Origin: JBBDMX01 sp040878035
Lineage (GTDB): Bacteria > Planctomycetota > Phycisphaerae > Phycisphaerales > Phycisphaeraceae
NCBI GenBank assembly: GCA_040878035.1
Contig: JBBDMX010000030.1
Location: forward strand, 1 to 64,000
Direction of reading: 5' to 3'
DNA length: 64,000 nt
The notes beneath the pieces are model-generated. The model was not told the origin of the DNA. It searched no databases and worked only from the letters and a program-made list of their open reading frames with translations. Made by a program: the position numbers and the translations under genes. The number at the start of each line of letters is the position of its first letter. The first letter of the stretch is position 1. This document shows positions 17,110-25,323 of this stretch, one piece after another.

Positions 17110-17146
17110 CTGATAGGAAATTTGATTTCTTGGGGGTGAGGGGTTA
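17110..17146 (-). repeat. 37-bp junction repeat, copy 6
   Basis: Full identical 37-bp copy. It lies 220 bp beyond the stop of the IS91-type transposase, on the 3' side where IS91 elements carry their replication origin end. The 220 bp between (17147-17366) has no convincing gene; a hairpin-rich G/C stretch CGGGGAGCATCCCCGGC occurs near 17280. Confidence 0.95.
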
Positions 17147-17366
17147 GGGGAGCGGGGGAGCCTGTACCGGCCATTGGACACCTCCAGAATACCGATTTCA
17201 TAACTCGACCGTCCTTGTGAGTGCTTGAATCGCGTACACCCAGAGCCGCAAGGGGACGACAAGGCGGTTTTCCATCGGCTCGGGGAGCATCCCCGGCATT
17301 GCAAACACAAGGCTACCACCCGGCCCAGGCGGCGGCAAGGGTTGCAACATGGTGTGGCGCGGGAGT

Positions 17367-18848
17367 TCAAGGCTCCCAAGGGAGTTCGGGCTGGTCGTTC
17401 TGGTCGCTGGCCTCGCGGCGGGTGTGCTCCAGGAAGTCGGGGTCGGCCTCAAGGATGCGATTGGCGTCCAGCGTGCGAACTGTCTGGGATGGGGGCGTGT
17501 GCCCGGGCGGACCACGGGCCGGCGGATCCTGCCAGAGGCCGCAGTGTTGGAGGATCTTGCGGATCACTTCGGTTTGTCGGTCTTCAAAGAAGGCGATGAA
17601 TTTCATGGTGCCGCCGCAGTTGGGGCAGCGGAGCGGATCGGTTTGGTAGATGCGTTTGATGAGCATGGCCCAGCGGCGGCGTTCCTCGGTGTTGGGTCGG
17701 ACGGCGGCAGGACGGGGAGGCTGTGCCAGAGCCGGTTCGGTGGCGGCCTGTTGGGCGGCCAGGCCACGGCTCTTGTTGGCGTAGCAGCCGTAGTAGCGGA
17801 TGGGGTGCTGGCCCTGGTTGGGGATGTGCTGCGTGAGTTCGGCCAGAAAATCCAGGGGGTCCAAGACCTGGAAGTTGCGGGCGACGCCGGGGAAGAGGTC
17901 GGCGCTGGCGGGCTTGGGGTAGCGTTGGCAGGGATCCTTTTCGGCTTTGTAAAGGACCTTGCCGTCATGGGTGATGCGGAGGAGTCGTGCGAGGCTGAAA
18001 GGGCTTCGGGCCATGTATTGGGCGAGGCGTTGGAGGGCGTCGCGGTCGCCGGCGTCGATGCGGACCGAGCGGTCGACGTGGAAGCCGCTATGGCGCCAGC
18101 AGCGCATTTGCTCGATGAGGGCAGGCTCGATCAGGTGCTCGTCCAACAACAAGCGGAAGATTTTCTGCTCCCAGAGACGGAGGAAGGGCTGGTGGGTGAG
18201 ATTGACGGGCAGGGGCAGGAAGCGGCCGTCGGGGGCCAAGGCGCCGTCGGTGACCAGGCCGTGGAGGTGGGGGTGGAAGTGGATGAGGGTGCCGAAGGTT
18301 TGGAGGACCAGGACGCCGCCGGGGATGGCGTCGTCGCCCAGCAAGGCGCTGTAGACCTCGCGAATGGTTTGCCAAGCCAGGGGTGGCAGGCGGTTGAGCA
18401 GATCGCGGTGGAAGCGGAAGAAGATGCGTAGGCGCTTGGGAATGGTCCAGACGAACTGGCGGTGGGGCACGGGCCGGCAGATATCGTCGGCGACGTGCAG
18501 GCCGAAGAGGAGGGTGCGTTTCTGGGCGCAACTGGGGCAGATGCAGCGTTGCTTGCAGGAGAAGGCGACGAAGAATTCGTGCCGGCAGTCGGGGCATCGG
18601 ACACGGGCGAAGCCGTGATGCGGGTCGCCGCACTTGAGGAAGTGGCGAACTGCCTTGTGGATGACGGGTCGCCAGAATCCCAAGCGGCGGGCGTAGCGGT
18701 CGGCGTAGGCGGCGCGGAAGTCGTCGAAATAGGTACGGACCAGGCGATGGAAATCAGATTCCAGCGGTTGACGAGGCCGGTAGAAGCCGATGGATTTGGC
18801 CGACAGAGTGGGCAAGGAGTCCCCCTTGGAGCCGTGGGGCGCCTCCAT
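17367..18848 (-). CDS. IS91-family (Y2, rolling-circle) transposase
   Basis: 493 residues. An N-terminal zinc-binding region has paired cysteines (CPDC near residue 81 and CICPSC near 100). The HUH-type motif lies in HFHPHLHGLVTDG, and the downstream tyrosine motif in PIRYYGCYANKSRG. A second pair of cysteines (CPNCGG) sits near residue 400. This order matches transposases of the IS91/IS801/IS1294 group, which move by rolling circle without making target duplications. The reading frame is intact. The element ends are not delimited. It borders the cluster of 37-bp junction repeats, which share its orientation. Confidence 0.9.
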   Translation of the reverse strand: MEAPHGSKGDSLPTLSAKSIGFYRPRQPLESDFHRLVRTYFDDFRAAYADRYARRLGFWRPVIHKAVRHFLKCGDPHHGFARVRCPDCRHEFFVAFSCKQRCICPSCAQKRTLLFGLHVADDICRPVPHRQFVWTIPKRLRIFFRFHRDLLNRLPPLAWQTIREVYSALLGDDAIPGGVLVLQTFGTLIHFHPHLHGLVTDGALAPDGRFLPLPVNLTHQPFLRLWEQKIFRLLLDEHLIEPALIEQMRCWRHSGFHVDRSVRIDAGDRDALQRLAQYMARSPFSLARLLRITHDGKVLYKAEKDPCQRYPKPASADLFPGVARNFQVLDPLDFLAELTQHIPNQGQHPIRYYGCYANKSRGLAAQQAATEPALAQPPRPAAVRPNTEERRRWAMLIKRIYQTDPLRCPNCGGTMKFIAFFEDRQTEVIRKILQHCGLWQDPPARGPPGHTPPSQTVRTLDANRILEADPDFLEHTRREASDQNDQPELPWEP

Positions 18849-18983
18849 GCGCGGAAGTTGGTTTGGATCATGTTAGGGTATGCTATGGCGAGGATTGCGG
18901 GTGTGCAAGCTGTTCTTCTTAGCCCGTACCGGGTTTGGGAGAGGCGGCGCCCGAGGCCGGGCCAGGAGCGTGATTTCTTCGCC

Positions 18984-19011
18984 TTGACTTCTTGGTGGAC
19001 GATGGTATTAT
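18984..19011 (+). promoter_or_regulatory. Sigma-70-like promoter reading away from the IS91 transposase
   Basis: TTGACT (18984-18989), 16-bp spacer, TATTAT (19006-19011). It points rightward, divergent from the transposase, and is followed by AGGAGA at 19027-19032 and an ATG at 19038. Confidence 0.5.
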
Positions 19012-19037
19012 GAATAGAGAACGAACAGGAGACGGCC

Positions 19038-19169
19038 ATGGAAATGAGAATCAACACGTGCGGCACGCAGTTCCTGGGCCATCCCTACGCGGCCTGGGCG
19101 CCCTTGGCGGGCTTGGCCCCAGGTGAATCCGCTCCAGGTTCTGGTCCGAATAATCATGTCAGCCCCTGA
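19038..19169 (+). CDS. Small 43-residue ORF with promoter and ribosome site
   Basis: MEMRINTCGTQFLGHPYAAW... ends SGPNNHVSP. It has a good promoter at 18984-19011 and AGGAGA five bases before the ATG, unusual support for so short a frame. Its stop lies inside an inverted repeat (ATGTCAG-CCC-CTGACAT, 19156-19172), so the frame may be the truncated start of a longer gene. No homologue recognised. Confidence 0.4.
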   Translation: MEMRINTCGTQFLGHPYAAWAPLAGLAPGESAPGSGPNNHVSP

Positions 19170-19286
19170 CATTTTCCTTTTCTTGCTAATCGGCGTGCAA
19201 GCCATGTTCAGAGAACGGATTACACCTGCTGGAGCGGATTGTCCGCAATGTCAGACTGACACGCCACTGACATGGGGACTGACATT
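19156..19286. repeat. Cluster of GTCAG/CTGAC inverted repeats
   Basis: ATGTCAG-CCC-CTGACAT (19156-19172) is a perfect 7-bp-arm hairpin. AATGTCAG (19247-19254) pairs with CTGACATT (19279-19286), and two more CTGACA copies lie between. The repeated core suggests REP-like sites. The rest of 19170-19638 holds G-rich direct repeats (AGGGGGAGG types at about 19328, 19402 and 19466) and no gene that I can support. Confidence 0.5.
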
Positions 19287-19638
19287 CGCTAAGTCCCGGA
19301 AGAATAAGGAGAAATCAAAAGATGCCGCCCAGGGGGAGGGGAGGGGGGCTGACACATGTCCGGATATCCGGAATTGGTGGGATGATCCTGGCCCATCCCC
19401 GTAGGGGGGAGGTTAGGAGGGGGCTGGTGTTGCGCGGACCATCCGGTTTGTCCTGCCGCAGACCCTCAAGGGGGAGGAGCGGGGTCGTCCGCTCGCGGTC
19501 ATTTTGGGCGGACCGCTTGCCCTGGTCGTTTGGCGGCGCATTTGACATCGCGTCTGGAGGGACGCATACTTCGAGGCTTTCTAACCTTGTGGCCGTTGCG
19601 CACGGAGACAGCCCTTTCATGGAGCCGAGGGAACCATC

Positions 19639-20475
19639 ATGAGCACGATTTCACCCACGCCTGCCGGCAGCACGATCGATCTGGACACGCCTTACGCGCT
19701 GGCGCCTGAGCAGATCGCGCGTTTCCGCAAAGATGGCTTTATCAAGCTCAAGAATGTGTTGTCCCCCGCCACGCTGGAGCACTATGAGCGGGAGATCAGC
19801 CGGCAAGTGGATCTGCTCAACGAGCAGCGCAAGCCGATGGCGCAGCGAAACACCTACGAGAAGGCGTTTCTCCAGATCACCAACCTTTGGCGGCGCAACG
19901 AGGTGGTGAAGGAGTTTTGCTTTAGTCGTCGGCTGGCGCGGATCGCCGCGGAGCTGATGGGGGTTGGCGGGGTGCGCATGTACCACGATCAGGCGCTTTA
20001 TAAGGAGGCGGGCGGGGGCAAGACGCCGTGGCATGCGGACCAGTATTACTGGCCGGTGGGCACGGACTGGACGGTCACGGCGTGGATTCCTCTTCAGGCG
20101 GTGCCGGCGGTGATGGGCCCACTGGCGTTCAGCGTCGGCAGCCATCGCCTGGCCAGCGGCCGCGACCTGGAGATTTCTGATGAGAGCGAAGTGCGGATCA
20201 GCAAGGCCCTGCTGGATTCGGGCCTGCCCATGGTCGATGAGCCGTTCGACCTTGGCGAGGTGAGCTATCACCTGGGCTGGACGTTCCACCGTGCCGGCGC
20301 CAACGCCACGGATCAGACCCGCAAGGTGATGACGGTGATTTACTTCGAGGACGGCGCCTGCCTGAATCAGCCCAAGAGCAAGGCCCAGAACAACGACTGG
20401 GACGCATGGATGCCGGGCGTGAAGATCGGCGCGGTGATTGACTCGCCGCTGAATCCGGTGCTGCACCGGGCGTGA
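19639..20475 (+). CDS. Phytanoyl-CoA dioxygenase (PhyH) family protein
   Basis: 278 residues, Fe(II)/2-oxoglutarate oxygenase fold of the PhyH group. The iron-binding H-x-D is in TPWHADQYYWP near residue 132, and the distal His is in GWTFHRAGANATD near 215; the Arg that binds 2-oxoglutarate is likely in the TRKVMTVIYF strand just after. In planctomycetes such proteins hydroxylate small molecules rather than phytanic acid; the substrate cannot be told from sequence. GAGGG lies 8-9 bases before the ATG. It stands alone, and the nearest genes on either side are unrelated. Confidence 0.85.
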   Translation: MSTISPTPAGSTIDLDTPYALAPEQIARFRKDGFIKLKNVLSPATLEHYEREISRQVDLLNEQRKPMAQRNTYEKAFLQITNLWRRNEVVKEFCFSRRLARIAAELMGVGGVRMYHDQALYKEAGGGKTPWHADQYYWPVGTDWTVTAWIPLQAVPAVMGPLAFSVGSHRLASGRDLEISDESEVRISKALLDSGLPMVDEPFDLGEVSYHLGWTFHRAGANATDQTRKVMTVIYFEDGACLNQPKSKAQNNDWDAWMPGVKIGAVIDSPLNPVLHRA

Positions 20476-20667
20476 TACCTGGGCGCCCTTTGGAAATCTG
20501 AGTTAGCCGCGGATTGGCGCGGATGAACGCCGATGATCTTTGGCTGTTGAGGCCGTCGGGCGTGGGGTTTTTCATGCGCGCTGGGCGAGCCTATGCTGTC
20601 GCGCACTTCTTCGACCGAGAAGGCCGGACTCTATCTGGACTGGCGATGATGGGGGTTCATAAAACAA

Positions 20668-20698
20668 CCATGCCCCTGAGGGGGTCCCAGGGGCATGG
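20668..20698 (-). terminator. Hairpin, possible terminator
   Basis: CCATGCCCCTG (20668-20678) pairs perfectly with CAGGGGCATGG (20688-20698) around a 9-base loop. On the minus strand it is followed by TTGTTTT, giving a weak intrinsic terminator for leftward transcription; on the plus strand no T-tract follows. Confidence 0.45.
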
Positions 20699-21307
20699 CG
20701 GAGGAGAAAGAGAACGCTGTTAAAAGCCAACTCGATCTTAACAAGCGATTATGGCAAAGCAAGGGGATCGGGCAAGAAATCTCAGAAAATTATACTTTAT
20801 GTGGGGGACGTTTGAAATGGATCAACTACAGGTAGTGGCTGGGCTGGGGGCGGCCGGTCCCTGCGGTGATCGGCCGTCGCCGGTGAAAGGGCGTGGTGAT
20901 AGCAGCGCGGGTATGGCCGGCGGCCCTGTGCCGCGCGGTTGGCCGACACCCTTTAGGCATCAGCGAAGGTGCCGCCGGGGCTGGTGACTTTTGCCAGATG
21001 GTGCGCGGAAAGCAATTATTCCGACCACCGATGCTTACTGGCGACCGATCCGAGTCGGCTCATCCCTGAACCTGACCTGGCCGGCATGGTCACAAGCTGT
21101 ACGGCTGCGAGTCCGTTCTGTCCTTCGCTGATTCCTGATGCCTGCATCCGTGCCCGAGGCGTCAGCAGCCCTGCCTTCGCCTTTTGCCTGACACGCCGTC
21201 CGTGACGTGCCTGTTCCGCCCGGTCGCGTTCGACCGAAATCTCTCCTGCCTTGTCGCCTTCCGTGGCGCCGTAACGCGTCCCTGCGCTTGGTTGTCCCGC
21301 CCCCCCC

Positions 21308-21348
21308 GGTTCACCCGGTTCCCCGGTTCCCCGGTTCCTCGGTTCTTT
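21308..21348. repeat. 9-bp tandem repeat (CGGTTCCCC)n
   Basis: About four and a half copies of CGGTTCCCC with small variations, just beyond the 3' end of mraZ. Simple-sequence DNA with no coding role visible. Confidence 0.8.
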
Positions 21349-21397
21349 TGGCCGCGCCGTCCTTGGTACGGTGGGGGGTCAGGACTTGCGTCTTCCT

Positions 21398-21910
21398 TTA
21401 GCCGTTGCCTGGCTGTTGTTCCTGATTCGTGCCGTTGCTCCTGCGTTTCATGGCCCGGCGTGGATTCATCATGAGTCCCGGGCGTGCGGTCAGTTCGTCG
21501 TTAAGGCTCTGTTGCCAGACCTGCCGATTACGGATTTCCAGATGATCCTTCACCCCGATGAGCACCACGTCGCTTCCCAGGTCCGCTCGCCGCAGCAGGT
21601 GGTCGGGCAGCCGCACCCGCCCCTGGCTGTCGATCTCGACCCGGTTAGCCAGGCTGTAGAACACGCGTTCATAGGCCAGCAGTTCATCCGGGTCCATGTC
21701 GCTGTGATTGAGTTCCTCGGCCCGTCGTTCAAAGTCCCTTTCCGTGTAGAGGGCCAGGGATTGTCCTTCGCCCATGGTGACGTAGAGGGCGCTGAGCCCC
21801 GGCGCTCCCTGCCCCGCGGCGTCGCGCGCCAGCAGGGCGCGGACCTCCGACGGGACCGCCAGGCGGTTCTTCGCGTCGATCGAGTGTTCGTACGTGCCGG
21901 TGAAGAGCAA
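21398..21910 (-). CDS. mraZ: Transcriptional regulator MraZ
   Basis: Two AbrB-like swapped-hairpin domains: LFTGTYEHSIDAKNRLAVPSE at the start with the conserved D-A-K-x-R, and LANRVEIDSQGRVRLPDHLL in the second half with D-x-Q-G-R. MraZ binds its own promoter and controls the division and cell-wall cluster. The family normally starts M-L-F-T-G, so a TTG start at 21910 fits best; a GTG at 21922 gives four more residues. Unusually, no rsmH, ftsI or mur gene follows: downstream is a gene-free stretch. The C-terminus has a basic, glutamine-rich tail (RRAMKRRSNGTNQEQQ). Confidence 0.9.
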   Translation of the reverse strand: MLFTGTYEHSIDAKNRLAVPSEVRALLARDAAGQGAPGLSALYVTMGEGQSLALYTERDFERRAEELNHSDMDPDELLAYERVFYSLANRVEIDSQGRVRLPDHLLRRADLGSDVVLIGVKDHLEIRNRQVWQQSLNDELTARPGLMMNPRRAMKRRSNGTNQEQQPGNG

Positions 21911-21986
21911 GGTAATGCACACCCCATCACGGCCGGCATCGGAAATTTCCCCATGCGAATCTCAGTGCCCCTACCGATGTCGGCCA

Positions 21987-22011
21987 TGGGAAAATAACCC
22001 ACATCGCCCCA
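21987..22011 (-). promoter_or_regulatory. MraZ-box cluster upstream of mraZ
   Basis: On the minus strand TGGGG-CGATG-TGGGT gives two TGGGN boxes with the exact 5-bp spacing of MraZ operators. Five bases on, the third half-site is TCCCA, inverted. TTGCAA upstream and TTATTT overlapping the boxes could be -35 and -10. This supports autoregulation of mraZ about 80-100 bp from its start. Confidence 0.65.
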
Positions 22012-22163
22012 CATTGCAACACATTTTTTTCGGTTGTGGAAAGTTAGTGGAAATATCGGACACAATCGTCTCTATAGTAAGGTTGATGTAAGGTATTTGG
22101 GGTTTCTAAAGCCCTGGTTCCTATAACGGTTCAAGTCTGGGTCTAATCGGGCCGAGGAGGGGA

Positions 22164-23465
22164 ATGGGGAAAACCGCACCGTCGGGTGGGCGATCCACTG
22201 AGCTGACCAGCCTGTGGAATACTCTTGACCCCGAGGTGCTGGAGGCTGCTGTGCTCAGAGTTGACTTGCCTCGCGCCAAGCCTGGGATGGTGCTGGCGCT
22301 GCCGGTGACCCACCCGCAGCGGCCGGACCATGTGCTGTTGCGCAGCGGCTGCCCGCTGGACGACGCCCTGATCGGCCGCCTCGAAGAGATGCGCGTCCGT
22401 CACCTTTGGGTGCGCTACCCCGGTCTGGAGTTTCTCTCGGCGTTCGTCAATCCGCAGGTGCTCTCGGCGCAGAGTCAGGTCTATCGCCAGATGGCGCAGA
22501 CCTTCGAGGCCATGCAGCAGCAGGCGGTGGCGCGGCTGCCTTACGACGAATACTGCCGCAACCTGGGCGAAATGGTGCGCCTGCTGGTGGAGGATCCGCA
22601 GGCGGCGCTGTTCATGGGCGACCTTGCGGACCCGTGCATGCAGCACCTGGACCTGGTGCGCCACTCCTCGACGGTGACGTTTCTGGCGATCCTGATGGGA
22701 TTGAAGCTTGGTGGATATCTTGTTCGCCAGCGACGGCACATTCCACCAGCCCGCGCCAGCCAGGTCACCAACCTGGGCCTGGGCGCCATGCTGCACGATC
22801 TGGGCGCGAGCCAGCTTCCCGTCGAGGTCCGGCAGCGCTACCAGGAAAGCCACGGCGACGAGGCCGACCCCGAATGGCGCGAGCACCCGTCGCTGGGCTA
22901 CCAGATCGTGCGCACGCGCATCGAACCCAGCGCCGCCACGGTGCTGCTGCACCATCACCAGCACTACGACGGCTGGGGCTACGCGGGCTCGGCGGCGCCG
23001 ATGCTCGCCGGTCAACGCATTCACATCTTTGCCCGCATTGTCGCCCTGGCGGAGACCTTCGACCGCCTGCGTCACCCGCTGGGCCGGCCGTCGCTACCCA
23101 GCGTGGCCGTGCTGGGCATGCTGCACGCGCCATCGCGGGCGTCACAATTCGACCCCAAGGTGCTCACCGCGCTATTCTGCGTCGTGCCCGCCTATCCACC
23201 GGGCGCTCTCTTGCGCTTGAGCGACGATCGCCTGGCGGTCTGCGTGGATCATCACCCCAACGACCCGTGCCGGCCGGTGGTGCGCATCCTGAACGAGTTG
23301 GACCATGCCGAGCCCGACGAGCAGGCCCTGGGCGAGACATTGGATCTCCAGACGCTGCCTGAGGCGCTGCACATTGTCGCTTGCGACGGTGAATTCGTCG
23401 CGTCGCACAACTTTCCGGCGCCGACCTTCATGGCCGACGCGGGCACCAGTCTGGCGTATCTGTAA
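22164..23465 (+). CDS. HD-GYP-type phosphohydrolase
   Basis: 433 residues. The N-terminal ~130 residues contain a DUF3391-like region (RPGM-type KPGMVLALPV, DHVLLRSG). The catalytic domain has RHS near 170, the HD pair in GAMLHDLGA near 210, a second His, and HHHQHYDGWGYAG near 270. The last is the GYP motif with Ala in place of Pro. HD-GYP enzymes hydrolyse cyclic di-GMP; activity is likely but the altered motif leaves doubt. AGGAGG precedes the ATG at close spacing. It is divergent from mraZ and shares its upstream region. Confidence 0.85.
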   Translation: MGKTAPSGGRSTELTSLWNTLDPEVLEAAVLRVDLPRAKPGMVLALPVTHPQRPDHVLLRSGCPLDDALIGRLEEMRVRHLWVRYPGLEFLSAFVNPQVLSAQSQVYRQMAQTFEAMQQQAVARLPYDEYCRNLGEMVRLLVEDPQAALFMGDLADPCMQHLDLVRHSSTVTFLAILMGLKLGGYLVRQRRHIPPARASQVTNLGLGAMLHDLGASQLPVEVRQRYQESHGDEADPEWREHPSLGYQIVRTRIEPSAATVLLHHHQHYDGWGYAGSAAPMLAGQRIHIFARIVALAETFDRLRHPLGRPSLPSVAVLGMLHAPSRASQFDPKVLTALFCVVPAYPPGALLRLSDDRLAVCVDHHPNDPCRPVVRILNELDHAEPDEQALGETLDLQTLPEALHIVACDGEFVASHNFPAPTFMADAGTSLAYL

Positions 23466-23704
23466 ACGCTTCATGATTACTCCGGGGTCGATCTTCATGC
23501 GGCGCCGGGGCCGGCGCGGGTTGTCATGCGCGGCATGAGGGCCTATGGTGGGTGAATTCGCGGCCTTTTATTGGGGCAAAATCAACAAGTGAACGGCGCA
23601 AACGGCGCGGCTGATTCGGGCCCGGTACGACAGTCCCCGCCAGTTTGGCCCCACCAGCGATTTTCATTTGTTTCAAGGGCGTGAGCCCGGAAAGGAGCGT
23701 CGCT

Positions 23705-24535
23705 ATGGACATGACCCATCCGACCACCCAAGGCAAGCTCTACCGGCCTGCCAGTATCAGTCGCATCGGCGAACTGGAAATTCGCCTGCCCGAGGTAGAC
23801 AGCCATTGCATCACCCAGGATGCCGAATGGTGCGAAGTGTGCGTCGGCCAGAGCGCGCCGCGACGCGTTCGCTTTCACGATTACCACGAGATCTACCAGG
23901 TGCCCGGCCTGTATGAAGCGCTGTTCTATGAGACACTCGAGTGTTGTTCGCCGCAGCGCGTCACCGGGCTGCTGGAGGATGTGCTGCACGACTGGCCCGA
24001 CGATGCGTCGGACCTGCGCGTGCTGGACGTGGGCGCGGGCAACGGCATGGTCGGCCAGGAACTGCGGGAACGGGGCACGTCCAAGATCGTGGGCATCGAC
24101 ATCATCCCCGAGGCGCGTGACGCGGCGCTGCGCGATCGCCCCGATGTCTACGAGGACTACTTCGTCGCCGACCTGACCGACCTGGATGAGCACACCGAAG
24201 AGGCCATCCGCAAGGCCCGGCTCAATTGCCTGACCACGGTCGCGGCGCTGGGGTTTGGCGATATTCCTCCCCAGGCGTTCCTTAAGGCGCTGGACCTGAT
24301 CGCCACGCCGGGCTGGCTGGCGTTCAACATCAAGGAGGATTTCATCGACCAGCACGATGGCTCGGGCTTCTGCGAACTGGTGCGCGAACTGACGGCCGCC
24401 GGCGTGCTGCGCATGCAGGCCTACCGGCGTTACACGCATCGCAAGTCCCTCAGCGGCGAGCCGCTGCACTACGTGGCCATGATCGCCACGAAAGACAGCG
24501 ACCGGCCTGACGCGATGATGGAACACGCCGCCTGA
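23705..24535 (+). CDS. Class I SAM-dependent methyltransferase
   Basis: 276 residues. The SAM-binding motif I is LRVLDVGAGNGMVGQEL near residue 105, followed by an acidic end of strand 2 (IVGIDIIPEA) and a motif-II/III region. ATG at 23705 has AAGGAG 8-9 bases upstream; an in-frame codon at 23645 lacks a ribosome site. The N-terminal extension contains a Cys/His cluster (HCITQDAEWCEVC). Substrate unknown. Next to it, on the opposite strand, is the DUF892 gene, with a strong hairpin between them. Confidence 0.85.
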   Translation: MDMTHPTTQGKLYRPASISRIGELEIRLPEVDSHCITQDAEWCEVCVGQSAPRRVRFHDYHEIYQVPGLYEALFYETLECCSPQRVTGLLEDVLHDWPDDASDLRVLDVGAGNGMVGQELRERGTSKIVGIDIIPEARDAALRDRPDVYEDYFVADLTDLDEHTEEAIRKARLNCLTTVAALGFGDIPPQAFLKALDLIATPGWLAFNIKEDFIDQHDGSGFCELVRELTAAGVLRMQAYRRYTHRKSLSGEPLHYVAMIATKDSDRPDAMMEHAA

Positions 24536-24563
24536 ATGCCGGTGGGGGCCGCGTTCCCTACAC

Positions 24564-24599
24564 TGATGCAGGGCGCACCTTTGCGTGCGCCCTGCATCA
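24564..24599. terminator. Bidirectional hairpin between convergent genes
   Basis: TGATGCAGGGCGCAC (24564-24578) pairs perfectly with GTGCGCCCTGCATCA (24585-24599) around CTTTGC. It sits midway between the convergent stops of the methyltransferase and DUF892 genes, so it probably ends both transcripts though the T-tracts are weak. Confidence 0.6.
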
Positions 24600-24634
24600 T
24601 CGCGTTGTTGCCAGGCATTGACGGGCTGCGGTCA

Positions 24635-25147
24635 TTAGTGGCGTGCGGCGCGCGGGTTGATCCGCGATTCGGCCAGCTCCGTGAGCGTCTGGTCGGCGCC
24701 CTTCTCTTCATCCAGCGTGTGCTGGAGGATCGACGCCAGATCCTCGCGGCCGATTTCCTGCGCCAAGCTGCGCAGCGTGCCGTAGCCGGCGATCTCGTAG
24801 TGCTCGACCCGGTTGGAGGCGGCGATCAGCGCCGCGTCGCGCACCTCGTCCGAACCGGAGGCGTCCACTGCTTCGGAACCTTCCTTCACCAGTCCCTTCA
24901 TGGCCGGGCATGACTCGCGTTTGGGTTCGGCGCCCAGCGCCGCGAAGCATTGCTCCAGCCGGCCCACGTGCCCGCGCGTCTGCTCCAGATGCTGCTGGAA
25001 CGCCGAACGCAACTCCGGCGAGTGCGCCGCGTCGGCCATCTTCGGCAGCGCATCGAGCAACTGATGCTCCGCATCGTACAAGTCACGCAGCTCGTGTTGG
25101 AATAAGTCATCCATCGTGTTGAGTTTGATGCTGCTGAGCAGACCCAT
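24635..25147 (-). CDS. Ferritin-like DUF892 protein (YciE/YciF family)
   Basis: 170 residues, normal family length. The sequence is all-helical with the family pattern: LFQHELRDLYDAEHQLLDALPKM, HLEQTRGHVGRLEQCF, SNRVEHYEIAGYGTLRSLA and LDEEKGADQTLTELA. The Glu/His residues in those helices form the putative di-metal site. YciF-type proteins are stress-induced and of unclear function. AAGGAG precedes the ATG. Monocistronic. Confidence 0.9.
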   Translation of the reverse strand: MGLLSSIKLNTMDDLFQHELRDLYDAEHQLLDALPKMADAAHSPELRSAFQQHLEQTRGHVGRLEQCFAALGAEPKRESCPAMKGLVKEGSEAVDASGSDEVRDAALIAASNRVEHYEIAGYGTLRSLAQEIGREDLASILQHTLDEEKGADQTLTELAESRINPRAARH

Positions 25148-25323
25148 GGCAGACTCCTTTGTAGTAATGGGTGCTTGATCTCGCTATGGCCGCCGTATAC
25201 ACGTCGCGGCGGCCCCATTAGCAAACCTTAGCGGCCCACCGATTGGCGTAGTAGACGCGGCAAGATGAATCCGGCATAGGACCGGATCGGAGAGCAGTAT
25301 GGGGCTTAATCGGATGCCGGCGG

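Larger units (their letters stand above)
20476..21397. other. 922-bp gene-free stretch
   Basis: No reading frame here has coding character on either strand. It holds a strong hairpin (20668-20698) and a 9-bp tandem repeat (21308-21348). The G/C-rich middle (about 20850-21060) contains several complementary blocks and could encode a structured RNA, but I see none of the conserved motifs of RNase P, tmRNA or SRP RNA. It lies downstream of both PhyH and mraZ. Confidence 0.6.

Noticed and set aside
10363..17146. CRISPR array
   Set aside because: Copies are 37 bp and identical, but the spacing varies from about 200 bp to 3.4 kb, the intervals contain genes, and no cas gene is present.
10363..17146. 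Integron cassette array with attC sites
   Set aside because: The repeat lacks the paired R/L boxes and the long imperfect palindrome of attC sites, copies are identical rather than variable, and no integrase gene is seen.
10363..17146. Sequencing-library linker
   Set aside because: The 37-mer does not match the Nextera mate-pair junction or loxP-type linkers I know. Assembly chimerism at a genomic repeat is not excluded and is stated in the finding.
17349..18431. 360-codon plus-strand frame opposite the IS91 transposase
   Set aside because: Antisense shadow of a strongly coding gene, low-complexity composition (E/G/V/A), no domain.
18131..19066. Longer N-terminus for a gene upstream of the transposase
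   Set aside because: The 311-codon minus-strand frame is out of frame with the transposase and has Ser/Pro/Thr-rich shadow composition.
20850..21060. RNase P RNA
   Set aside because: A GGTGAAAGGG-like block is present, but the invariant GAGGAAAGTCC and ACAGAA motifs are absent on both strands.
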